Below, piece after piece: positions 27,610-36,652 of a stretch of DNA of 64,000 nucleotides. Each line of letters opens with the position of its first letter. Within the stretch, counting starts at the first letter, position 1. The DNA is from an uncultured bacterium (GTDB lineage Bacteria; Bacillota; Clostridia; Lachnospirales; Lachnospiraceae). A program made the translations under genes and the position numbers. Below the pieces are notes generated by a model. It had not been told where the DNA came from. It made no database searches and saw only the letters and a program-made list of their open reading frames with translations. Location of the stretch: positions 1 to 64,000 of the forward strand of contig CANRWP010000005.1 of the NCBI GenBank assembly GCA_947643595.1. Reading direction: 5' to 3'.

Positions 27610-28368
27610 ATGAACAGTTATATCCGAATATGCGACATCGAAAAATACTACGGAAACGCATCCCATGTGACCAAAGCCGTAGACCGCCTCTCCTTCACCG
27701 TGGACAGAGGCGAGTTCGTCGGCGTCATGGGCGCTTCCGGATCCGGGAAGACCACGCTCCTAAATTTGCTCGCCACCATCGACAGGGTGAGCGCCGGCCA
27801 TATCTTCTACGGGGACACCGACATCACCGCCCTCTCCGAGGACGCCCTGTCGGAATTCCGGAAAAACAATCTGGGCTTTGTCTTTCAGGAATACAATCTT
27901 CTCGACACACTGACCATAGAGGAGAACATCTCCCTGGCGCTGACGCTGCGGGGCAGCGGCAAAAAGCGGGCGCAGGAAGCAACCGCAAAGCTCTTAAAAC
28001 TTCTGGATATCGAGGAGGTGCGGGACAAATTCCCCTACCAGACCTCCGGCGGTCAGAAACAGCGCTGCGCCTGCGCCAGAGCGTTAGCCAACGATCCGAA
28101 ACTCCTGCTGGCAGATGAACCCACCGGAGCCCTGGACTCCCTCTCCTCCCAGACTCTGCTGGAAACCTTCACGACACTCAACCAAAATCTCGGGACAACC
28201 ATCCTGATGGTGACCCACGACGTTTTTTCCGCCAGCTACTGCGGCCGCATCCTGTTCCTGAGAGACGGGAAAATTTTCCATGAGCTGCTTCGCGGGGCAA
28301 AGCCCAGACAGCTCTTTCTGCAGGAGATTCTGGACGTTTTGTCTTTCACCGGTGGGAAAACAGAATAG
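27610..28368 (+). CDS. ABC transporter ATP-binding protein (BceA-like)
   Basis: 252 residues: Walker A GASGSGKTT near 42, Q-loop FQEYNLLDTLT, signature TSGGQKQR, Walker B LLLADEPTGALD and the switch His in MVTHDVF. The EYNLLDTLT stretch and close link to an FtsX-type permease of about 700 residues are typical of peptide-sensing and peptide-detoxifying transporters (BceAB, VraDE). The start follows CGAGGTACACC. It works with the following permease and signals to the upstream kinase. In the 372-base gap before it I see the toxin locus, then an AT-rich stretch with a possible BceR-type site around 27515-27535 (ATGTAAGATAACTTTAACC). Confidence 0.93.
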   Translation: MNSYIRICDIEKYYGNASHVTKAVDRLSFTVDRGEFVGVMGASGSGKTTLLNLLATIDRVSAGHIFYGDTDITALSEDALSEFRKNNLGFVFQEYNLLDTLTIEENISLALTLRGSGKKRAQEATAKLLKLLDIEEVRDKFPYQTSGGQKQRCACARALANDPKLLLADEPTGALDSLSSQTLLETFTTLNQNLGTTILMVTHDVFSASYCGRILFLRDGKIFHELLRGAKPRQLFLQEILDVLSFTGGKTE

Positions 28369-28385
28369 AAATGAGGTATCACGAC

Positions 28386-30503
28386 ATGTACTTAAAGCTC
28401 GCATTCCGCAATATGAAACGATCCGCCAGAGACTATCTGGTCTACCTTCTCACCATGACTCTTGTCAGTGCACTGATGTACACCTTCAACGGCCTGCTCT
28501 TCCAGAACGAGCTTAGACAGTACTGGAACACCGAGGATATGATGGAGGTCATGGTCTGTCTCGCCACCGTGTTTATCATGCTGGTCACCGCCTGGCTCAT
28601 CGCCTATATGGTGCGCTTTATGATGGAAAAGCGAAGCACGGAATTTGGCATCTATCTTCTGCTGGGCATGAAAAAAAACGCCATGACAAAATTGTACCTG
28701 CGGGAAAACATTCTGCTCGGCGCCATCTCCCTGCTGTCGGGCATGTTCTTCGGCATTTTTCTGCAGCAGGTTCTGATGGCAGCCCTGTTTTCCATGCTGG
28801 GAATGACATACCATCTCCATGTCGCCTTCCACCCGGGCACCATCTCCATGACCGTATTCAGCTTCGGCGGATGTTACCTGCTCTCCCTGTTCCGCTGCCG
28901 CCGGAAATTTAAAAAGATGAACATCCGCGACCTGATGAAAGCCAGCCAAAAGAACGAGGAGATCAAAGAAAAGTATGAGCAGGCAAAGCGCCTCCTGCTG
29001 CTGCTGTCCGTCCTGTTTATCCTTCTGTTCTGGAGGTTCTTCGGCGCATTGCAGAGCAACGGCGACACCGCCCTGTTTCTGGTGGGGCTGGTCTCCACGA
29101 TCTTTCTGTTTTACATCGGGCTCTCCGCCTCTATCGTCTGCTACATCCGAAAGAAAGGTTCCCTGATCTACCGCGGCGAAAACCTCTTCCTCCTGCGGCA
29201 GTTTGCCTCCAAAGTCCGCACCATGCAGTTCACCATGGGCACTCTCACCGCCCTGTTCACGCTGGCGTTTATGGGCTCCTCCTTCGCCCTGATGCTCGGC
29301 AGCTGGCAGACCCACCTGCTGAAGATCAAATACCCCTTCGACATCCTGCTCTACAGCCCGGATCCCGCGGACACCTTCGAGAGGGAGATGCAGTTTCTGA
29401 AAGAGAAGGTGACGTCCCTGGAATATTACCCCTACCGCATCTACACCGACGGAGATAACAGGGTAAACGCCTGGATGCTGACCCACCTGTCCAACTGGGG
29501 AACAATGTACCAAAATCCGGACGGGGACCCCAACATGCCGGATATCGAGAACATGCTGGAAAATTATAATACTTACTATGTCTGTGATACCTACATGGGA
29601 CTCTCCGATTACAACCATCTGCGGGGCATGCTGGGCTATGAGAAAATCACTCTGAAGGAGGACGAGTATGCCCTGCAGATCAAATCCCGCCTCGCACAAG
29701 ATGTGCAGGATATTGCCGACAGCCTGAAGCTCTCCGGTATCCCCGAAGCCCCCGGCTCCCCGGGCGCAGGAAATCTACACGCAGACAGCCCCCTTCTCGT
29801 CTGTGGCGGAATATACGCGGACCCCTTCTCCCAGGACGGGCACAACGGATGCGATTACCTAATCATCGTGCCGGACAAAGTGTTGGGGCGCATGCACCCC
29901 TACTATTCGGAGCTCGCCGTGGATATCGACGGCTCGGCGCCGCCCTTTTTGCGGGAAGAGCTGGATTCTCTGAGAACCGCCGGGACAGAAGCCTTCCGAA
30001 GCGCCGCCCCGGCTCCGGAAGACAGCATGAGGCAGGGTTCCGATACGCTGATCGTCTTTGGCGCCGTCAATGCGGTGAGGGACAACCTGATGGCATCCAT
30101 GGCCTACATGCTTGCCTCTGTCACGATCCCGCTGTTTTACATCAGCCTGGTATTTTTGTGCGTGGCAGTAACCGTACTGTCGGTACAGCAGCTGAGCGAT
30201 TCCGCAAACTACGGGTTCCGCTATGATGTTCTGTCAAAACTGGGACTGAAAGAGTCCGAGATCCACAGCCTGATCTTCCGACAGCTGACGGCATACTACC
30301 TCTGTCCCGCTCTGCTCGCCATCCTGATCAGCGGAAAGATGATACTGTTTGCCGGGGAACGCTTTGTGATGATGACCGGCGTACCGGTCTCCTCCGGCTC
30401 CTTCTTCCTGAAGAGCATCGCCCTGTTTTTCGGGATCTACCTGGTCTACTTTGCGCTGACCTGTGTCAGCTTTACAAGAAACGTCAGGAGAGGGCACCGT
30501 TAG
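28386..30503 (+). CDS. FtsX-type ABC permease (BceB-like)
   Basis: 705 residues from the ATG at 28386, where the family start MYLKLAFRNMKRSARDYLVY begins and GAGG lies 9 bases upstream; an ATG five codons earlier lacks a ribosome site. Ten membrane helices are expected: four near the N-terminus (17-185), two around 200-265, two near 290, and the last at about 570-700. A large extracellular domain of about 220 residues (roughly 315-540), which in BceB binds bacitracin-like peptides, lies between. It pairs with the BceA-like ATPase and relays the signal to the histidine kinase. Confidence 0.92.
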   Translation: MYLKLAFRNMKRSARDYLVYLLTMTLVSALMYTFNGLLFQNELRQYWNTEDMMEVMVCLATVFIMLVTAWLIAYMVRFMMEKRSTEFGIYLLLGMKKNAMTKLYLRENILLGAISLLSGMFFGIFLQQVLMAALFSMLGMTYHLHVAFHPGTISMTVFSFGGCYLLSLFRCRRKFKKMNIRDLMKASQKNEEIKEKYEQAKRLLLLLSVLFILLFWRFFGALQSNGDTALFLVGLVSTIFLFYIGLSASIVCYIRKKGSLIYRGENLFLLRQFASKVRTMQFTMGTLTALFTLAFMGSSFALMLGSWQTHLLKIKYPFDILLYSPDPADTFEREMQFLKEKVTSLEYYPYRIYTDGDNRVNAWMLTHLSNWGTMYQNPDGDPNMPDIENMLENYNTYYVCDTYMGLSDYNHLRGMLGYEKITLKEDEYALQIKSRLAQDVQDIADSLKLSGIPEAPGSPGAGNLHADSPLLVCGGIYADPFSQDGHNGCDYLIIVPDKVLGRMHPYYSELAVDIDGSAPPFLREELDSLRTAGTEAFRSAAPAPEDSMRQGSDTLIVFGAVNAVRDNLMASMAYMLASVTIPLFYISLVFLCVAVTVLSVQQLSDSANYGFRYDVLSKLGLKESEIHSLIFRQLTAYYLCPALLAILISGKMILFAGERFVMMTGVPVSSGSFFLKSIALFFGIYLVYFALTCVSFTRNVRRGHR

Positions 30504-30526
30504 CCCCCTCTCCCGCATCGTTTTTT
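30487..30526 (+). terminator. Terminator after the BceB-like gene
   Basis: GGAGAGGG (30487-30494) pairs with CCCTCTCC (30506-30513); TTTTTT follows seven bases later. The stem contains the stop codon of the permease. It faces the convergent anti-sigma gene, which ends at 30542. Confidence 0.6.
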
Positions 30527-30541
30527 ACGAAATGTTTTACT

Positions 30542-31474
30542 CTACTTCAAAATCTCCTCAAACACGCTCCTCTCCACCGTGAACTCCTGCGCCCCCATAT
30601 ACCCGGGCGCTACCTCGTACTCATCGAACACCACCACCAGGTTACCGTCCCCGTCAAAGTAAAAATTCTGGTCTTCCTTCAGCTCTTTCCAGTTCCACTC
30701 GGGCACATCACTGTAATCCACCCAATAGATATTGTTCTCATCTTCCGCCATCTTCGCCCGCATCTGATCCTTAATATTCTCACTGAGCAGCTCGTTGTAA
30801 TCGCTCCCCTCCCGGAACAGGTCGCCGACCTGCACCTGCTTTCCGGTTTTCTTGTCGATCGTATAGCATTTATAGCTCTCATAACCGCTGCCTGCGCCCT
30901 GATAGATGGAGAGTTTCAGGGTAAAATAGTTCTCATTGTCCGTCACCGTCTCATGGTTTATTTTCAGGGAACCGTAACTCTCCCCGAGATCCGCCGAAGC
31001 CTGGAACTCTTCGATCAGCTGATTCGTCACTTTCTCTATATCAAAATTGATCTGCTCCACCGTCTCCGCTTTTTCCGCGTCATCCGCCGCGTCTTCCGCC
31101 ACGATCTGCGGAACTTCCACACTGGCGTCAAACCGGTCGCTCTCATACTGATAATCCCGGAATGTCACCGCCTGGAACAGTTTCCCCACCACCGGGAGGG
31201 AACCCATCGCGTGAGCGACATCCGCCCCTGTGTTCGGCAAAACCACAAACAGCGCCGCCGCTGCCGCAACCGCCGCCGCAATGCGGAAACCGGCTTTCTT
31301 TTTCTTTCCCATTTTTGATCTCTTCCTTTTTTCCGCCTCGGCCCGTGCGATCCCGGCCTCCAGCCTGTCTCTCATCTCCCCGGGCACCGGGATCCTCCTA
31401 TAATCTTCCCGTCCCGACAAAATCCTCTCCTCCGTATCCCTGTATTCCATATTGTTAAATTCTCCCATTCTCAT
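30542..31474 (-). CDS. RsiV-like anti-sigma factor (DUF3298/DUF4163)
   Basis: 310 residues. A cytoplasmic N-terminus of about 60 residues (sigma-binding) is followed by a membrane helix near 62-80 (GFRIAAAVAAAAALFVV). The extracellular domain contains the paired DUF4163 and DUF3298 folds, ending with FYFDGDGNLVVVFDEYEVAPGYMGAQEFTV. Bacillus RsiV has this structure and is a lysozyme receptor whose cleavage frees SigV. The gene lies 48 bases after the sigma gene on the same strand. The match to RsiV is at architecture level; ligand here is inferred. Confidence 0.85.
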   Translation of the reverse strand: MRMGEFNNMEYRDTEERILSGREDYRRIPVPGEMRDRLEAGIARAEAEKRKRSKMGKKKKAGFRIAAAVAAAAALFVVLPNTGADVAHAMGSLPVVGKLFQAVTFRDYQYESDRFDASVEVPQIVAEDAADDAEKAETVEQINFDIEKVTNQLIEEFQASADLGESYGSLKINHETVTDNENYFTLKLSIYQGAGSGYESYKCYTIDKKTGKQVQVGDLFREGSDYNELLSENIKDQMRAKMAEDENNIYWVDYSDVPEWNWKELKEDQNFYFDGDGNLVVVFDEYEVAPGYMGAQEFTVERSVFEEILK

Positions 31475-31522
31475 ACCCTGCCTTTCCGCTCGTCACCAAG
31501 CTGCTTCCAAACGATATCTTCC

Positions 31523-31996
31523 CTATGCCGACACCGACAGCCGCTCCCGCAGCTTTGTCAATGTCCTGTAAAGCCTGCTCTTCACCGTGTTCACGTTCTC
31601 CTGCAATATCTCCGCGATCTCCGAGAGCTGCCTGTCCTCAAAATACCGCAGAATAATCAGCGTCCTCTCCGCCTCCGGCAGTCCGTGCAGCGCTTCCCTC
31701 AGATCCGGATCCCTGTACTGTTCCGCCGCCGGGAGGTTTTCATCCGGCGTTTCGTACTCTCTCCTGTTCTTTCTCAGAAACTCTTTCGCCTCGTTTATCA
31801 TGATCCGATACACCCAGGTCTCCGCAAAGCCCTCCTCCCGCAATGTATCCGCTTTCAGCATCGCCCTGTAGGCTCCCTCCTGCACGATATCCATGGCGTC
31901 CGCCTCCTGATGCACATAGCTGAAGGCCAGCCTGTAATAACTCTCGTAATTGTCCAACAGAATACGCCTCACCAACTCTTCCCTGTCACTTCTCAT
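31523..31996 (-). CDS. ECF sigma factor (SigV-like)
   Basis: 157 residues. Region 2 (residues 10-75, YYRLAFSYVHQEADAMDIVQEG and TWVYRIMINEAKEFL) recognises the -10, and region 4 (105-155, LPEAERTLIILRYFEDRQLSEIAEIL then VKSRLYRTLTKLRERL) the -35. Start supported by GACAGGAGGTTGGA. It is co-transcribed with the RsiV-like anti-sigma gene and has a canonical ECF promoter in front (GAAAC at 32080-32076, CGTC at 32058-32055), so it probably activates itself. The acyltransferase/SGNH operon ends 105 bases upstream without an obvious terminator. Confidence 0.92.
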   Translation of the reverse strand: MRSDREELVRRILLDNYESYYRLAFSYVHQEADAMDIVQEGAYRAMLKADTLREEGFAETWVYRIMINEAKEFLRKNRREYETPDENLPAAEQYRDPDLREALHGLPEAERTLIILRYFEDRQLSEIAEILQENVNTVKSRLYRTLTKLRERLSVSA

Positions 31997-32054
31997 TCCA
32001 ACCTCCTGTCAAAAAAAAATCTTTTCAAAACTTTTTTCGCTTTCGTACCCATTA

Positions 32055-32080
32055 GACGGATACCTGCCGCCAAAAGTTTC
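32055..32080 (-). promoter_or_regulatory. Autoregulatory ECF promoter of the sigV-rsiV pair
   Basis: On the minus strand TGAAACTTTT (with GAAAC at 32076-32080) and CGTCTAA (CGTC at 32055-32058) lie 17 bases apart. GAAAC/CGTC is the classic recognition pair of ECF sigma factors. It sits 59 bases upstream of the sigma gene start. Confidence 0.8.
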
Positions 32081-32100
32081 AAAAAGATTTTTATATTTCT

Positions 32101-33003
32101 TTAAATTTTATTTTCCCGGATCCAGTCCGCCCACTGCTGGTAATACTTTCCGAGAACGTGCACTTCATCGTGGGTGTACTGCGCGTTTAAACCGCCTGTC
32201 TCATCGTCAAAGATTTCGTTTACATCGATATAGGAAAAACCGTACTTTTCCGCGATCTGCCGGATATTTCCGTTGATCCTGTCGATCCCTTCGTTGTTGA
32301 ATATCTCATCCCGCTCCGAGCGCTCCGACGTCACATGCAGATTCGCCTCCAGAACGATTTTGGCGTCCGGCTGCAATTCCCGCAGTTTCAGCACTTCTTC
32401 CTCAAACCGCTTCACCGTCTGCCCCTCGTCATACCCCAGCTCATTGATTCCCAGCATCAGATAAATCTTGCGAAACTGATTTTTTGCCAGAACATCCTCC
32501 AGATAAGCCTCCTGATCGCGCACACCGTTTTTCAGCGAATAGAGTCTGTAGATATTCATACCCGTATTGGCAAAAACCACCGCGCCCGTCAGATCGGCGT
32601 ACTCCGCCAGCCCCATGGTTCTCGAATCCCCGATGAACAGCGTATTCTGAAAAAATTCTTCCGGGGGCAGCTCTTCCTCCTCCGGTTCGTCCTGTTCTTC
32701 CTCCTCAGGTTCTTCCCCCGAAGGTTCCTCCGCCGCTCCCTCTTCGGGTTCGCGCTCCCCCGATGGCTCCTCCACGGACTCCTCCTCCGGGCTCTTTCCC
32801 GGATCCTCTCCCTCCGCCACTTCGGAAACCACCGATTGCTCCGGCCCGGGATCTATCTCCTCAGGCCACTTGTCTGCATTTTCCTGTCTCTCTGCAAAGG
32901 CCCCTATACTCTTTTCCTGTTCGATATACAGCTTGTGCAGTACAAAAGGCCACTGCAGGACAAATCCGATCACAAACACGATCAGATAATAGTATTTTCG
33001 CAT
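32101..33003 (-). CDS. Membrane-anchored SGNH-fold protein with acidic linker
   Basis: 300 residues: one N-terminal membrane anchor (5-25), an extremely Glu/Pro/Gly-rich linker (about 45-112, with PEEE and EPSGE repeats), then an SGNH/GDSL domain: block I IGDSRTMG with the nucleophilic Ser near residue 125, block III GINEL instead of GxND, and block V with Asp and His near HDEVHVLG. Such domains hydrolyse or transfer acyl groups on envelope glycans. Its gene follows the MBOAT acyltransferase by 18 bases. An MBOAT plus SGNH pair is the arrangement of PatA/PatB peptidoglycan O-acetylation and of AlgI/AlgJ systems. The Asn of block III being replaced by Glu-Leu is unusual, so enzymatic activity is less certain. 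Confidence 0.85.
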   Translation of the reverse strand: MRKYYYLIVFVIGFVLQWPFVLHKLYIEQEKSIGAFAERQENADKWPEEIDPGPEQSVVSEVAEGEDPGKSPEEESVEEPSGEREPEEGAAEEPSGEEPEEEEQDEPEEEELPPEEFFQNTLFIGDSRTMGLAEYADLTGAVVFANTGMNIYRLYSLKNGVRDQEAYLEDVLAKNQFRKIYLMLGINELGYDEGQTVKRFEEEVLKLRELQPDAKIVLEANLHVTSERSERDEIFNNEGIDRINGNIRQIAEKYGFSYIDVNEIFDDETGGLNAQYTHDEVHVLGKYYQQWADWIRENKI

Positions 33004-33021
33004 TTTTTTCTCCAGTCATTC

Positions 33022-34434
33022 CTAAAATCTGTAATATAAAAACGGATCGTTCAGTCCGCGGTACATGCAAAGAACCGACGCGCTAAAAATAATCAGCAGA
33101 AGAACGGACATCCAGAACTTATTTCTCCACCTCATAAAAATCTTTTCCGCAAGCCCCGTACAGCAGATCAGTCCCACGAGCATTCCGACGCCATACATAT
33201 TGATATATTTTATGAAGTCCCCCTCAAAAACGATCACATGATTCCCGCCGTTTCCCGCCAGAAAGGGAAACATCTTCAACAGATAGACCCTCAGCTGGAT
33301 GAAATCCGTAATGCCGAAAAGCGTCCAGCTGAACGGGATCAAAAAGCACATGTAGAGATGGCCGATCACTTTGAAGCGCTCCAGCAACCGGATCAGCCCC
33401 GCCTTCTCTATGCACAGAACCAGAAACAGAAAAAATCCCCAGAGAATAAAGTTCCAGTTCGCCCCGTGCCAGAGTCCCGTGAGAAGCCAGACCACCAGCA
33501 TATTAAAAATCTGTCTCGTCTTCCCCTTTCTGTTTCCGCCCAGCGGAATATACACATATTCCCGAAACCACCGCCCCAGCGTGATATGCCAGCGGCGCCA
33601 GAATTCCGTCATCGACAGCGACATATAGGGCTGCCTGAAATTGTCGGGAATCCGGAAACCGAGAAGTTTTCCGAGCCCTACCGCCATCAGGGAATACCCA
33701 TAAAAATCAAAATAGATCTGCAGGCTGAACGCCAGAATACCAAGCCAGGCCAGCGGCGTGGAAATGCTCTCATAGCCTATGGTCTGAATATCCTCCCAGA
33801 GGTTTCCCAGCTGGTTGGCCAGAAGTACCTTGAATCCCAGCCCCAGCGTAAAGATCTGCAGCCCGTGATTGCACCCAAGCAGCGTGATCTTCCGTTTCCG
33901 AAGCTGCCTGTGCACCTCCCTGTAGGTCACGATCGGTCCGGCGATCAGCTGGGGAAACATCGTCAGATAGGCGCCCAGCCGTATGATGTCCTGCTCCGCC
34001 CGGTTTTTCCTCTTGTACACATCGATCAGATAGGACGTGATCTGGAACGTGTAAAAGCTGATTCCGATGGGCAGCACGATATCCTTCACAAAAAATCCCG
34101 CGTATTTAAAGAACAGCAGAAAGCCGAAATTGTAGCACAGTCCCAGCATCAGGATCACCTTCTCCCCGGCGCTTCTCTCCCCGGCAATCTCCTCTCCCTT
34201 CTTTATTCTCCTTCTTCTTCTGCAATGCTCGATCCCCTTTGCCGCCAGAAAATTGACGACGACAGAGGCGATGATAAGCCCCATATAATATGCGTTCCAG
34301 GATATCCCAAAACCGTAAAAAACCAGACTGCCAAGGAACAAAAAAACATTCTTCGCCTTCAGAGGCAGCAGGTAATATACCAGTAAAAACAGGGGGACAA
34401 ACAGGAACAGAAATTCAAGACTGCTGAATACCAT
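33022..34434 (-). CDS. MBOAT-family O-acyltransferase
   Basis: 470 residues with about eleven membrane helices. The family signature EFWRRWHITLGRWFREYVYIPLGGNRKG starts near 260, and the catalytic His is in LLTGLWHGANWNFILWG near 307. MBOAT proteins move acyl groups across the membrane to an extracellular acceptor (alginate, teichoic acid or peptidoglycan; AlgI, DltB and PatA are family members). The SGNH gene follows immediately and is its likely partner. Length and motifs are complete. The DAHP synthase gene precedes by 15 bases, so transcription is shared. Confidence 0.95.
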   Translation of the reverse strand: MVFSSLEFLFLFVPLFLLVYYLLPLKAKNVFLFLGSLVFYGFGISWNAYYMGLIIASVVVNFLAAKGIEHCRRRRRIKKGEEIAGERSAGEKVILMLGLCYNFGFLLFFKYAGFFVKDIVLPIGISFYTFQITSYLIDVYKRKNRAEQDIIRLGAYLTMFPQLIAGPIVTYREVHRQLRKRKITLLGCNHGLQIFTLGLGFKVLLANQLGNLWEDIQTIGYESISTPLAWLGILAFSLQIYFDFYGYSLMAVGLGKLLGFRIPDNFRQPYMSLSMTEFWRRWHITLGRWFREYVYIPLGGNRKGKTRQIFNMLVVWLLTGLWHGANWNFILWGFFLFLVLCIEKAGLIRLLERFKVIGHLYMCFLIPFSWTLFGITDFIQLRVYLLKMFPFLAGNGGNHVIVFEGDFIKYINMYGVGMLVGLICCTGLAEKIFMRWRNKFWMSVLLLIIFSASVLCMYRGLNDPFLYYRF

Positions 34435-34449
34435 CTCCTATCTCCCTCT

Positions 34450-35481
34450 CTACCAGATTTCCGCCAGCTCATAGATCAACCGCTCGGACTTATCCCACCC
34501 CAGGCAGGGATCCGTAATGGATTTTCCGTAACAGTGCATTCCCACTTTCTGCGCGCCGTCCTCGATATAGCTCTCGATCATCAGCCCTTTCACCAGCCGT
34601 CTGATCTCCTCCGAAGCGCGGCAGCTGTGCACCACATCCTTGCTGATGCGGATCTGCTCCATATATTCCTTGCCGGAATTGGAGTGATTGGCGTCAATGA
34701 CGACCGCAGGATTCTGAAATTCTCTCTCGTGATAGAGCTCCAGCAGATACCGCAGATCCTCGTAGTGATAGTTCGGCATATTCCTGCCGAATTTGTCCAC
34801 ATAACCCCGCAGGATCGCATGGGCATAAGTATTCCCCTTTGTGCGCACCTCCCAGCCGCGGTATAAAAAAGTGTGGCCGCTCTGCGCCGCGATGATCGAG
34901 TTCATCATCACCGTGAGGTCGCCGCCCGTGGGATTTTTCATCCCCACGGGGATTCCCAGACCGCTGGCCGTCAGCCTGTGCTGCTGGTCCTCCACAGATC
35001 GGGCTCCCACCGCCACGTAGGCGAGCAGATCTGACAGATACCTGTGATTTTCCGGATACAGCATCTCATCCGCACAGGTAAAACCGGTCTCCTTCACGGC
35101 TCTCATGTGCATCTCACGGATAGCGATGATCCCCTTGAGCATATCCGTCCCCCGCTCCGGATCCGGCTGATGCAGCATCCCCTTGTAACCCGCTCCGATC
35201 GTCCTCGGTTTATTGGTGTAGATCCTGGGCACGATAAAAATCCTGTCCTCCACCTTTTCCGCCGCCTTCCGCAGCCTCACGAGATAGTCGAGCACCGCGT
35301 CCTCATTGTCCGCCGAGCAGGGGCCGATGAGCAACAGCAGCCTGTCGTCTTTTCCCTCAAAAATATTTTTTAAAATCTGATCTCTCTCCGCTTTTATCTG
35401 TTCTATTTCTCTATATAAAGGAAACTCCTCCTTGATCTCCTGAGGCGTCGGAAGTTTCCTCAAAAATTCCATCTCCATCAT
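34450..35481 (-). CDS. aroF: 3-deoxy-7-phosphoheptulonate synthase, class I
   Basis: 343 residues. It condenses phosphoenolpyruvate with erythrose 4-phosphate, the first step to aromatic amino acids. Family motifs: LLIGPCSADNEDAVLDYLVRL near 50, RTIGAGYKGMLHQPD near 92, GMKNPTGGDLTVMMNSI near 180, and VVIDANHSNSGKEY near 262 with the metal-binding His. The class I alpha layout (AroF/G/H) is clear; the isozyme letter is a guess, since no regulatory partner shows which feedback inhibitor applies. Its place between an alpha/beta-hydrolase and an MBOAT gene is unusual; the gaps of 21 and 15 bases mean it is co-transcribed. Confidence 0.9.
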   Translation of the reverse strand: MMEMEFLRKLPTPQEIKEEFPLYREIEQIKAERDQILKNIFEGKDDRLLLLIGPCSADNEDAVLDYLVRLRKAAEKVEDRIFIVPRIYTNKPRTIGAGYKGMLHQPDPERGTDMLKGIIAIREMHMRAVKETGFTCADEMLYPENHRYLSDLLAYVAVGARSVEDQQHRLTASGLGIPVGMKNPTGGDLTVMMNSIIAAQSGHTFLYRGWEVRTKGNTYAHAILRGYVDKFGRNMPNYHYEDLRYLLELYHEREFQNPAVVIDANHSNSGKEYMEQIRISKDVVHSCRASEEIRRLVKGLMIESYIEDGAQKVGMHCYGKSITDPCLGWDKSERLIYELAEIW

Positions 35482-35502
35482 TTTTTTCTTCTCCGTATTC
35501 CG

Positions 35503-36408
35503 TCATCTGCATATGCTGAATATAAACTCTGCACTCTTATCCATCGCCTCCGCGGCTGTCTTAAACGGAGCCATCTGGAACACGTGCCACATGCCTTTGA
35601 ACACATCCAGCGTCACATTCACTCCCGCCTGGCTCATCCTCTTTTGCAGCAGCACACTGTCGCTCTGTAAAATCTCCTGGTCCCCCACCTGAATATAGGT
35701 TGGCGGGAACCCCTCAAATTCACCGTACAGGGGAGAAATCAGCGGATCCTTCAGCAGTTCCTCCGGATAATCCTCCCCCAGATAGTTCTCTATCGCCGCC
35801 CGCAGATAGGCGTCACTCAGTACCGGGTCAATTCCTTCTTTCGTCCGGTGGCTCTTTCCGGACGAAGTCATATCCGTCCAGGGGGAATACAGCACGATTC
35901 CCCTCGGAAGAAGCCTTCCTTCCCTTTTCAACTGATGCGTCAGAGCAAGCGCGAGATTTCCACCCGCTGAGTCCCCTGCCAGTATGACATCCCTCGCCCC
36001 ATAGCCGTACATCATCAGGTGATTCCATGTTTTTACGGCATCCTCCAGCGCCGCCGGATAGGGATGTTCCGGCGCCAGCCTGTAGTCAAAGCTCAGCACA
36101 TCCATCGATGTGGAGGAAGCCAGTCTCGTGGTCAGAGTTCTCCCGTAAAGGCAGCTGCCGGTGGAATACCCGCCGCCATGGCAGTACAGGATTACATATT
36201 TTTTCATATGCGCCCTGTTCACACACAGCCATTCGCCGTATGTACCTTTGATATCCACCTCTTTTATCACGACAGCTTTATTCTGCCCGAACAGTGCACC
36301 GAGTTGATCCTGGGACTGCCTGTGCTTTTCAATATCCACATTCTCCACAACACCATGTACTTTCTTTACCAGATTTAACAGTCCCTGATTTTTTTTGCTG
36401 ATCGCCAT
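35503..36408 (-). CDS. HSL-family alpha/beta hydrolase (esterase)
   Basis: 301 residues, start behind AAAGGAAATAGTGT. Oxyanion motif YCHGGGYSTGS near 94, nucleophile elbow GDSAGGNLA near 165, catalytic Asp in QVGDQEIL and His in GMWHVFQ near 283. This is the hormone-sensitive-lipase group acting on short acyl esters in the cytoplasm. First gene of the minus-strand operon with DAHP synthase, MBOAT and SGNH. Across the divergent promoter lies a condensation-fold acyltransferase with a DUF6320 protein, so the hydrolase may belong functionally with that pair. Confidence 0.9.
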   Translation of the reverse strand: MAISKKNQGLLNLVKKVHGVVENVDIEKHRQSQDQLGALFGQNKAVVIKEVDIKGTYGEWLCVNRAHMKKYVILYCHGGGYSTGSCLYGRTLTTRLASSTSMDVLSFDYRLAPEHPYPAALEDAVKTWNHLMMYGYGARDVILAGDSAGGNLALALTHQLKREGRLLPRGIVLYSPWTDMTSSGKSHRTKEGIDPVLSDAYLRAAIENYLGEDYPEELLKDPLISPLYGEFEGFPPTYIQVGDQEILQSDSVLLQKRMSQAGVNVTLDVFKGMWHVFQMAPFKTAAEAMDKSAEFIFSICR

Positions 36409-36569
36409 ACACTATTTCCTTTATCCTGACTAAAACCACATATACATAACATTAGTTATTTAATATTTTTTTGCCGCCATATGTTAGTATGTATGATTTT
36501 TCTCCGAATTTCAATAGCTATCGCAAATTTTTTTAATGTGATACATTTCTGATACAAAATAATTGCCTG

Positions 36570-36599
36570 TTGCTATCCTTTCTCCTTTTGGGGTATACT
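36570..36599 (+). promoter_or_regulatory. Promoter of the acyltransferase/DUF6320 pair
   Basis: TTGCTA (36570-36575) and TATACT (36594-36599), 18-base spacer, ending 53 bases before the acyltransferase start. The rest of the 244-base divergent region is AT-rich; the opposite promoter for the hydrolase gene is not clear. Confidence 0.5.
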
Positions 36600-36652
36600 G
36601 TTTACAGACGAGATTATTATCATAAACTCAAAAACCGGAGCGCTCTCACGCA

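Noticed and set aside
32690-32800. Glu/Pro-rich repeats in the SGNH gene as a mobile or horizontally acquired repeat
   Set aside because: Compositionally it is an extended linker, common in membrane-anchored enzymes, and the flanking codon use does not change.
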